From positions 202,025,782 to 202,089,781 of the forward strand of contig OX465600.1 of NCBI GenBank assembly GCA_950022295.1: a DNA stretch of 64,000 nt, written 5' to 3'. Positions within the stretch are counted from its first letter, which is position 1. Every line of letters begins with the position of its first letter. The position numbers were made by a program, and so were the translations under genes. The notes under the pieces are model-generated. The model was not told the origin of the DNA. It saw only the letters and a list, made by a program, of their open reading frames with translations, and did no database searches. Shown one piece after another: positions 46,082 to 55,715 of this stretch. This DNA comes from Bromus sterilis. Its lineage: Eukaryota; Streptophyta; Magnoliopsida; Poales; Poaceae.

Positions 46082-47734
46082 TGATACGTCCCAAATGTAT
46101 CTATAATTTCTGCTTCTTCAATGCTTATTTGGGTGAAATTGTTATGTGTTTTGCTACACTTTCATACCTTTTTACACATATTTGGATTAACCTACTTACT
46201 CAGTGCACCCAGTGCCAGTTTCTGTTTGCTAATCTTTTTGCATTTCATGTATTTACAATTATTCCTAGTGCCAGAAAAATTCCAAGAAAAATATATAAAA
46301 AATCAGCGTACGAGAAGACTCCGAAGGCCCGAAGGAGAGCCGGAGCCCCCCCCCCCCCCGTCCCAGGCGACCTGTGGGCGCGGCCCCACCCCTGGCCGCG
46401 CCAGGAGGCATCTTGGGAGGAGGGCACCTCCCCTGGTGCCCCTTTCGACCTATATTTACCCCTCGGTAGAGAAACCATGAAAAAATACCCCGCTTCGCAA
46501 AATTTACCACTGTTCAGCCTCCGTCGCGATCCCGAGATCGAGATCACCAGAAGACCTTGTCCCGAAACCCTGTCAGAGGGAGGATTGATCTCTGGGAGCT
46601 TCTCCACCACAATGAACGCTTCCCGGATGTTCCATGAGTAGTCCCCCTTGGACCATGGGTCCATGACCAGTAGCTATGTGATGTCTTCTCTCCAATTTGT
46701 GCTTCAATTCTTAGTCCTTGTGAGGTGCCCCATGATCAAGGCACCTATGTAATCTTGCTGATGTTTCTATGTTGTGCTTGCTGGGATCCGATGGACTATG
46801 AGATTATGTTCAGATTGTGATGAGTTATATATTTGGTTCTCCTTTTATATTTTGTTCTTGAGTAATACTTGCATGTTCTCCATTGCTTTTTATTGCTTTG
46901 GCCAAGTAGTAGATAGTAAGTCCAAGAGGGAGCGTTATGCTTGATTGTGGGTTCATGCCCCCCTATTTCTAGCTTGAGTGACCGAAACATGAGACTAGGG
47001 GATGTGTTGTTGCCACCAGGGAGAAAACAACGCTGCTTGTAACCGCGATTGCAAGGATTGTTTACCTTACGCAAAGTTTGTTAATGCAGTTGTCTGTTGC
47101 TTTGGGTTTACAATATGGGTGGGGCTCGCAACTTAATACTAGCGAGATGTTTTTGATAGATATCTCAAGGTGGATGATTAGTGAGTAGATGTTGATGAAT
47201 AAACGGTCTACTTGTCTTGGCATACTACCCATATGATTGAGCCTCTAACTTTCTTGCAGCATAATTAGCATTGCGATGCGTTTATAATTCTGTCAATTGC
47301 CCATCTGTAATTTGTTCACCCAGCTTAGTTGTTTTATCATCTTTTGGGAGAGACACATCACTGGTGAACATGACAACCCCGGTCCATATTTCCATCATTG
47401 TTTACACCTTCACTCTTTACTTCTTTTATTTCCTTTTCGTTGCTATTACCAATACTGTTTCCCCCTTGTGTTTTGATCCTTTGTAAATGACAAGGCCAGA
47501 GAGATTGCCAACCTCTCTGAAATCATTGGGAGAAAAGTTATTTGTTTCTCTGTGCAGGTCCACGTCAACCTTGTCTCCATCCGGAAAACTTCTGGTGCCA
47601 TTGACATCTACATGTATCTCTTGGAGTCTTCCGAAGATAAACCTTGGTATCTTCACCGAGGGAAATTTGATGTTGTCTACTTCTCAACCTTCCACTTGGG
47701 GTAGCCAAGGAGGAGCACTACTTCAGTGCCATCA
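46082..47734 (+). mobile_element. Element S1: 3' LTR (1653 bp)
   Basis: Begins TGATACGTCCCAAATG and ends CAGTGCCATCA, followed by TSD CTCGC. It contains a C-run (46348-46358) in the hairpin zone and a TATA-like CCTATATTTACCCC near 46449. Confidence 0.92.
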
Positions 47735-47739
47735 CTCGC
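47735..47739. repeat. TSD of element S1, right copy (CTCGC)
   Basis: Partner of 31080-31084 with one mismatch. Confidence 0.75.
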
Positions 47740-48561
47740 ATAACCTGGCCGCCCCGAGGCGTTATTCGCACTCGCGACAATCAACCTTCTAGCACCCGGG
47801 GGCTCGCGCAACTTGGCCGCCCCTGAGGTGGTATTCGCACTCGCGACAACATATACACTCAGGGGCGTTATTCGCACTCGCGGAAAATTGCAAGTTAGGC
47901 ACTCGGGCACTCAAGCACGTTGACACACAACTCACTCCCAGGCGCTTTTTAGCACTTGCGCTAAACTTATCCCTTAGACACCCCGGTGACTCTGCCATAC
48001 CCTAGGAAGCATCAATAAAAATAAGAAAGCTCGCCCCCCCATAATTAATTACTCGGGGGGCTCGGGAGCACTTGTCACTTTATTATGGCGCAAGAAATCG
48101 CGCCACAGTAACTTAGTACAACAACCAACGACTCAGCAATATGAATTCCACTCCTCATCCGCACTCCCAGTAACCAGGAGTGCCCACCATAAACTGCAAG
48201 AAGCACTAGTAGCTCTCTTCACAAGTCTATATACAACTACATCTCACTGTGGATGTACTTTAGTTATGTTGTTTCTACGATAGCTAGGCATAATTTGTAA
48301 ACACTCGATGGACCAAAGTCTCCAGCCAATCGCAAATGATTGATCGAAGCATCGGGAGCGCTGTCGCGCACCCGATATATCAAAGACCGTAAAAAAGGGA
48401 AAAAAGACAAAGTTTTCAGCAGTCCACTCAAAATCGAACATAAAATTCTCGATATATTGATTCACATAGAGGACTTACAAAAGTATTCTTTACATCAAAA
48501 GGATTACTCGACATTTCTTCGAGCATCATCATAGACAAAGGGAACCTTTTCAGCCCTAAGT
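47740..48561. repeat. Host segment G: tandem repeats, right part, and unassigned sequence
   Basis: Two further tandem units (about 47740-47820 and 47820-47880) continue the array at 30951-31084, then degenerate copies with CTCGGGCACTCAAG and a C/G-rich run near 48030-48065. From about 48080 to 48561 I see no repeat or coding signal that I can name. It is probably retrotransposon interior, next to the B3 ORF. Confidence 0.55.
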
Positions 48562-49352
48562 CTACAAGAAAAAGTTGTTGCGGCCTGAAGAAATTCTTGG
48601 TAGTCTTATCCTATCACGAGTGCGCTTGAGCGGCGGCTTGACATGAGCGTCCTGCTCAAAACTAGAGTAGCTATCACCGCCACCACCACCATACGATGAC
48701 TCGGAGGAGCGAGAGCTCGTAATGTTCCGGCCAGATGAACTCCCTCTAGGTGCAGAGATTCGAGTAATACTCAAACCTCCAGAGTTTCCACAAAAAGAAG
48801 AAATGGAAGCATCACTCGCGCCTCCAGAGCCGTCGGCTACCGTCGGCGTCAGAGGACCTAATGGAGAGATTTTCCTCTCCATCAAACCGGCAGGAGAGGT
48901 TGTCACCCTTGCGCAGATTAAAATGGCGGACAAACACCCTCCAACCGGACTCTAAGAAAACCAAGGATGAACACTCAACCCGGATCATCAACCACAATGG
49001 GAAATACGGATAACCCTGGAGGCACAGACAGAGACCATCCAAGCCCAGTTCATAGAAAGTGAGGAAAATAAGAGGGGAGAGGAATCCGGCCAGCAATGCG
49101 ACTTCGGACATGAAGAACAAAATCATGAACACAGACTCCTTCGTTCGTAGCTGAGGCAGCAGGGCTCCTTGAGGAAGCACCGCGCCCCCGACAGTAGGGC
49201 GCCACACGGGGAGTACACGCACCACAACATCGACGTCCGTAGGTGGTGGCGCCGCGCGTATTACGCACACCAGCAACTCCAAAGGTGGCAACATCGCACG
49301 CAGCACGAACACCAGCACCAGGAGCTCCACGGGTGCGACGCTTAGGGTCCAT
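48562..49352 (-). pseudogene. Broken ORF with a B3-type DNA-binding domain
   Basis: ATG at 49352-49350 in good context (AATCATGG). The first ~80 codons are Arg/Ala/Gly-rich. From about 49110 a B3-like domain of ~93 residues follows: HDFVLHVRSR, then IPLPSYFPHFL, a frameshift at about 49050, then YELGLDG, SGWRVFVRHFNLRKGDNL and FDGEENLSI. The GW...F...L..GD pattern is the hallmark of the plant B3 fold, which binds the major groove of DNA. A second frameshift near 48820 leads into a Ser/Gly-rich tail (RSSESSYGGGGG) and a basic end (PPLKRTRDRIRLP), stop at 48562. Total about 262 codons if the two shifts are ignored. A polypurine AAGAGGGGGAAAAA with ATATAAG lies ~15-25 bases upstream. Its surroundings are retrotransposon, so it may be an element-carried antisense ORF rather than a host gene. 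Confidence 0.6.
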
Positions 49353-49499
49353 GATTGTTTTTCCCCCTCTTATATCGTACCGGACGGAGACTGACCTTTG
49401 CCACCCTGACACTCGACTTTGCGACACTGGGTTTCACCCGATCACCGTCGCAAAAAACGCACGAGACCAGCCGCAGCCACCGGAACGAAAAACCCCGTT
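49353..49499. other. Unassigned stretch upstream of the B3 ORF
   Basis: Contains the ATATAAG/polypurine sequence just upstream of the B3 start (minus strand, 49353-49380). Nothing else is recognisable. The boundary with the next segment was not located. Confidence 0.3.
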
Positions 49500-49973
49500 T
49501 AATAATTAAATAGGTTATTTTTATAGCGCGTCGGAAAATCTTCTCGGAATGGTTCCAGCGCGAGGTGAACGCCTCCGTCTCGACGCACTGTTCGCGCAGT
49601 TTGAAGTTTTACGCGAATCGGAGGTACTTCGGACCCCCGGCGGTCAGAAACGTGAACACCGCGCGCGCGAGATAAAAACCGGGGATGTTTTTGCAAACTG
49701 CCAGCCACCTAGGCTATATAAAGACCACCACTCTCCCACCCCTCTCTAGGGTTTCCCTAGGCCAAAATTTCAGTCACCCCCCTCACAATAGCCCCAATTT
49801 TCGCAATCTAGCCCATTTTTGCCCATAACCTAGCCTCCCTGCGATCTGGACCGTCGGATCGGACGATCCAACGGCCCAGATGCGCCCCAGCTTTCACCCT
49901 CTCTCTCCTCCCACGCAGCCGCCTCCACGCCATGGACGCCGCCGCGCCTCCAGCCGCGCACCGCGCGCGAACC
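49500..49973 (+). promoter_or_regulatory. Host segment H: promoter-like leader split by element D
   Basis: A GGCTATATAAAGACC TATA box at about 49711-49725 is followed about 25 bases later by a CT-rich start region, CTCTAGGGTTTCCCTAGG (telo-box-like AGGGTTT), and an ATG in strong context (GCCATGG at 49928-49934). The ORF (MDAAAPPAAHRART) is cut at 49973 by element D. Beyond D, the first bases after the TSD are GGTGAG, a good 5' splice site. This could be the first exon of a gene, or the U3/R part of an unknown LTR; the right flank (63287-64000) looks more like an LTR. Confidence 0.45.
49969..49973. repeat. TSD of element D, left copy (GAACC)
   Basis: GAACC precedes TGTCGGGACCC and is repeated exactly at 63282-63286. 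Confidence 0.95.
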
Positions 49974-52900
49974 TGTCGGGACCCGGGGTTAGCGTATGCA
50001 AGCCTCGCTACAACACAATCATATGGAGAGCCGAGAACCGTACCCACTTGTCTAAGCAGACAAGGCCAAGAACAGAACGTTCTCGGAAAGCATAGAATGT
50101 GAGGGGCATCCCATCCAGGCCGGATGATCAACTGAAATGGTTCCTCATCGTCCGCACACAAGTCTAAATGATATGGGTGGTGAACTCCCATACTCATAGA
50201 CAAGTCGCCTCAACCATACTATCGATTGTATTATAACCCTTACATAGACTTACTCCAGCCCGATCACTTAGTCGGGGTCTAGGGCGGGCTCGATCATACA
50301 TCAAAGTGTGCACGATACGGAGTCTCGAGCAATCGCATCGCGATGCCCCAAGCTGCGCACATCTAAGGGCCACTGGGTGTATGAAAGACCGCCAGCCAGA
50401 TCACAACTAAGGTCTTGAAAACCCATACTAAGACATGCATGTTATAAACATACACGCAGCACACATGTCTAGTATGAACAGCAGGTATCATTGCAATTCT
50501 CTACAATGTATACATCTTTATTAAAACTCTTACAGAGTGCACACAGAGATCACAAGCATGTGATCCAACATTACAACAGACAAGCGGAAGCAAAGTAGGT
50601 CTGAGTACAGACAAGTTTAACAAATGGCTTAGAGAAGCCTTATCTAAAAACAAGCCCTCCACGAGGGAACCAGTCGTCTGACTGGGACTACACTAGCTTG
50701 GTCTTGGTCTGAGTCTTCAATCTTCGAGCTTCAGGTAGAAGCCACCATCGGGGTCGGTGGGTTCATCTAAAACATTGAATAAGCAAACGTGAGTACAAAT
50801 TCGTACTCAACAAGGCGTACATAGGAACTATACTACTCATGCACATGTATCAAGGTAAAGGGAGGTGGGGTTTCACTTGCAGAAGTGCCAGCTTTGACTT
50901 GGCTAGTCCTGAACTACGAGTACCAGACTTGAGGTAAGAAGCGTACACGAGTCCACTACATCTCTTCAACCAATTAAACCACTATGGTTACTTCCTCGAC
51001 TTCCCCAAGAGAAGCACACCATAGCACTCACGCTTATCTTGGTGTGTTTTAGAAGTATCCAGTTCAAGTTGTCTAATAATCAAGCTAAGCTTTCCAAGCA
51101 GTCCTTAACCGCGGACGCGGCTATTCGAATAGTTTTGTTAACCCTGCAGGGGTGTACCGCTACACACACGTGTCATCAGTTACTGCCTTTTGCGTGTCAC
51201 CGTTCAAGAGATGACAGCGAGGATGCCACCACAACACTTCGCCCACAGCTCCGTTCTAGTCCAGAGAGTTGCCTATCTGAGGGGGATCCGTATGGAAGTC
51301 CGGACGAGGTTCCAGTACAGCCTCAAACGATGTGTGCAGGGTCCCAAGCCGGTCTTGAAAAGTCAATCATCCACTTCGCAGACCGTGCCACAGCCCTACC
51401 AGAACCCCAAACTACTGCGACTCTTGGGGTTCGAACGGGGTGAGGTACTAGGATGAGAGGGGTCAGTGAGCCCAATGTGTGGTTGTACCTTCTTCTTGGA
51501 TCACCACACAAGAACTCGGACTTAAGGCGGTGTTCAACGAGACAACCCACTGTGTACTCCTACACAGCCTCTCATCGTTCACCTTGCATTAGGGTAGATT
51601 CACCAACACCTTTCTACCATCATCATCATGATCACTACCATCCCGAATCACATAAAAGTATCATCATGCTATCACTCTAAGCATGCAATAAGCAGTAACA
51701 ATTGCAGGGGTCACATGATATCAATCAACTCCTACATTTGCTAGGATTGTGGTTTGCTTACTACTGTGACAAAATGATAGGTCATGCAAAGGAATGGGTT
51801 CATCTATGCGGTAGAAACGCATCATGGTAATCATCCTAAACAATGCATAAGCGAGACATGAGAGGGAAGTGGGATTTTATCGACATGATCAATGGGGTTT
51901 TCTTGCCTTGCTGACGAGGTTTCGATAACAGTGTCTTCAACGAAGGGGGTGGTCTCGGGTTCCGGCTCCACTTCTATCAGCAACATGACAATCATAGGAT
52001 CAACATAATGTACAATGCACAATCACATGAATAAGATTGTAATGGTGATGTTCATGGTACTGATGTGTTGAGCATTCCATTTAAAAGGAGTATATTGCAT
52101 TTGAAATGCAAATTCAAACTCCATTTGATTTATCGATGAAATTCAAAATGCATTTGAATGCATCAAAATTTATTTGAAAAGGTTGATCATAAAGTGATGT
52201 GGTATAGTTGAGATAATGTTTCTGATGTGGGGGTGAAACCATTAAAATTAAGTGTGTTGCAAAGTCAATTGCGAAATCACTCCAGATTTGAATTTGAAAA
52301 GGATCCATATGAATGTTTGCTACTGTTCACCCACTTTAAAATGGTCAAACATGAAAACAAATTGCATATTCATAATCCTTGTATTTGTCTGATAATTTTA
52401 GACATATTATTTGTCCAATTTGGAGTTAATATGAAATTTCTATGAATTATTGAAGTTTTGGGTATTTTCTGGCATTTTCTAAATTAAATAAATGATTTAC
52501 TGCGTCAGCCTGACGCCAGGGTGACGTCAGGGGGCTGCTGACGCGTGGGTCTGGGCTGTCAGTGGGGGGTTAATTAACCCGGTAAGAAGCGTACACGAGT
52601 CCACTACATCTCTTCAACCAATTACACCACTATGTTTACTTCCTCGACTTCCCCACGAGAAGCACACCATAGCACTCACGCTTATCTTGGTGTGTTTTAG
52701 AAGTATCCAGTTCAAGTTGTCTAATAATTAAGCTAAGCTTTCCAAGCAGTCCTTAACCGCGGACGCGGCTATTCGAATAGATTTGTTAACCCTGCAGGGG
52801 TGTACCGCTACACACACGTCTCATCAGTTACCGCCTTTTGCGTGTCACCGTTCAAGAGATGACAGCGAGGATGCCACCACAACACTTCGCCTACAGCTCC

Positions 52901-55677
52901 GTTCTAGTCCAGAGAGTCGCCTATCTGAGGGGGATCCGTATGGAAGTCCGGCCGAGGTTCCAGTACAACTTCAAACGATGTTTGCAGGGTCCCAAGCCGG
53001 TCTTGAAAAGCCGTTCATCCACTTCGCAGACCGTGCCACAGCCCTACCAGAACCCCGAACTACTACGACTCTTGGGGTTCGAACGGGGTGAGGTACTAGG
53101 ATGAGAGGGGTAAGTGAGCCCAATGTGTGGTTGTACTCTTCTTCTTGGATCACCACACAAGAACTCGGACTTAAGGCAGTGTTCAACGAGACAACCCACT
53201 GTGTACTCCTACACAGCCTCTCATCGTTCACCTTGTATTAGGGTAGATTCACCAACACCTTTCTACCATCATCATCATGATCACTACCATCCCGACTCAC
53301 ATAAAAGTATCATCATGGTATCACTCTAAGCATGCAATAAGCAGTATCAATTGCAGGGGTCACATGATATCAATCAACTCCTACATTTGCTAGGATTGTG
53401 GTTTGCTTACTACTGTGACAAAATGATAGGTCATGCAAAGGAATGGGTGCATCTATGCGGTAGAAACGCATCATGGTAATCATCCTAAACAATGCATAAG
53501 AGAGACATGAGAGGGAAGTGGGATTTTATCGACATGATCAATGGGGTTTGCGTCCCTTGCTAACGAGGTTTCGATAACAGTGTGTTCAACGAAGGGGGTC
53601 GTCTCGGGTTCCGGCTCCACTTCTATCAGCAACATGACAATCATAGGATCAACATAATGTACAATGCACAATCACATGAATAAGATTGTAATGGTGATGT
53701 TCATGGTACTGATGTGTTGAGCATTCCATTTAAAAGGAGTATATTGCATTTGAAATGCAAATTCAAACTCCATTTGATTTATAGATGAAATTCAAATGCA
53801 TTTGAATGCATGAAAATTTATTTGAAAAGGTTGATCATGAAGTAATGTGGTATAGTTGAGATAATGATTCTGATGTGGGGGTGAAACCATTTAAATTAAG
53901 TGTGTTGCAAAGTCAATTGCAAAATCACTCCAAATTTGAATTTGAAAAGGATCCATATGCATGTTTGCTACTGTTCACCCATTTTAAAATGGTCAAACAT
54001 GAAAAAGTGCATATTCATAATCCTTGTATTTTTCTGATAATTTTAGACATATTATTTGTCCAATTTGGAGTTAATATGAAATTTCTATGAATTATTGAAG
54101 TTTTGGGTATTTTCTGGATTTTTCTGAATTATATAAACCATTTAAATGATTTACTGCGTCAGCCTGACGCCAGGGTGACGTCAGGGGGCTGCTGACGCAT
54201 GGGGCCGGGCTGTCAGTGGGGGGGTTAATTAACTCGGTGAGTTGAACTAAGCAGGGGGTTAGTTAGTGGCCTTGGGCCCACTTGTCATAGACTCCAGGGG
54301 GAGATTAGCACGTGATTAGGGCTAAGTGCCCAGCGGCTTGACGCCGGTGGCACTGGCCACGGCGGCGCCTCACCGGAATCGGCTAAGGGCCATGGGAAGG
54401 GGGACGGAGGGCATGGGCTTGCTCCTGGAGGTCGTCCGCGTCGAGTGGTGGCATCAGGGGCTCGGGGGAGGGTCTGGAGCGACGGCGACGACGAGCTTGG
54501 CGGCGGCAGAACCACGGCGACATCGGGATCGCGCTCTGGAGCGCCGTTTTGACCGGGGCTTGGCGCATTGGATTGCTGCGAGCACCTGCAGCGTTGTAGG
54601 CTAGAAGGAGGAGGCGCTGGAGCACGGGAACGAGCTCTAGGTCATCCATGGCGGTGACCTGTCTCGACTCCCATGGAGAAACGTGAAGGAGGGAGAGGGG
54701 CTGGGCAAAGAGAGAGGGTAAAGACGCACTGGCTCACCGTGAGTTCAATGGTGTGGTCGTCGGGGCCGGGGAAGACACAGAGGCGCCGGAATCGAACGTC
54801 GATGAACGGCGGCCGGAGGTGAAGACGAAGAAGGGGACGGCGATCCTAGGGCTTCCCGGCTCGATTCCTTTTGGGCATCGGCGTAGTCGACGAGTGCGAA
54901 GACGATGGACAGGTTGGCGTGGCTTCTCGTCAGCGGTGGCCGCGTGATCTCGGCGTCGTGATCTGCGGTGGCGCTCGGGCTCGCGCGAAATCGACGCAGG
55001 AGGGGAGGATGAGGCTGTCCAAGGGGAAGGAATGGAAGAGGGGTCTCCAGGCGTCGTCGTGGCGCAGATTGGAGGCTCGGGGGGCACCTGGAGGGCTGTG
55101 GGGCGTCGCGGTGGCGTCGGTGGCTTTCCACCGAGCACCTTAGGGGCGCAGGGAGGAAGACGACAGGGGAGGGGTCCAGGTGGGCTGGACTGGGCCAGAA
55201 GAGGTGGGCCTCGCCTAGGCGCCAGGTAAGTTTGTTGTTCTTTTCGTTTCTCTTTTCTTTTCTGTAATATGTTGGCCATGCTAAAATAAATAGCTAGGCT
55301 TTCTTAAAAATGCTGAAACTTTTTATATGGCCTCATATTATAATAGAGTAGCCACTTATAAAGTTTGGCACTTTTTAAAAATCAAAACATTTGAACTTTA
55401 ATTCAAATGGGGGTTTAAATTTAATTCCATGCTCCTGTTTGAATATTTGAAAAATCTATGAGCATGGGGTGGGTCCCACATCACTTGATATGTGATCACA
55501 CTCATTTATAAGACTTTTCAAAATTGCAAAAGGAATTTTTGGAGAAACTTTTTATCTGGACTTTTGAATTAATTCATCTGGGGGGTGTTCTCTCTCCCAT
55601 TTTGATTTCTTTTGAAAATTTTCATGATGCAAAGGCACAATAAAACCCTAGCACTTACCTAAGTTGGGGTCCTGACA
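49974..55677 (-). mobile_element. Element D: 3' LTR (5.7 kb, contains a 1.65-kb duplication)
   Basis: Minus-strand LTR: plus-strand start TGTCGGGACCCGGGG at 49974 and end CCTGACA at 55677 beside the PPT. It is 1.65 kb longer than the right copy because 50933-52580 is repeated as 52581-54234. The first part (to 52580) resembles the right LTR more than the second copy does. Dyads lie at 51121-51132 and 52769-52780. The GC-rich zone (54250-55230) carries many ORFs on both strands, present also in the other LTR, and none is credible. Confidence 0.92.
50933..54234. repeat. Tandem duplication inside element D LTR
   Basis: Copy 1 is 50933-52580 (1648 bp) and copy 2 is 52581-54234 (about 1654 bp). 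The junction AACCCGGTAAGAAG joins AACCCGGT (as at 61822-61833) to GGTAAGAAG (as at 60182-60190), with GGT shared by both sources. The copies differ at many sites, including a ~12-bp indel near 54135. Confidence 0.85.
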
Positions 55678-55715
55678 ACTCGCCCCCACTCAAAAGAATC
55701 TCGCGCCGAGATTCA
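55678..55715 (-). other. Element D: polypurine tract and pol end
   Basis: Plus-strand ACTCGCCCCCACTCAAAAG is the complement of a purine-rich tract next to the 3' LTR, as in A. The end of pol overlaps it. Confidence 0.75.

Noticed and set aside
46340..46362. Run of 11 C in the S1 3' LTR
   Set aside because: A homopolymer within a GC-rich zone; it may be a sequencing or slippage artefact and has no clear meaning.
47740..47880. CRISPR-like array
   Set aside because: Repeat units are contiguous and diverged, without unique spacers, in a plant genome; it is a tandem repeat.
54734..55279. 181-aa Pro/Arg-rich minus-strand ORF
   Set aside because: GC-rich zone of the D LTR; the counterpart at 62466-62940 is broken up. 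Composition explains the open frame.
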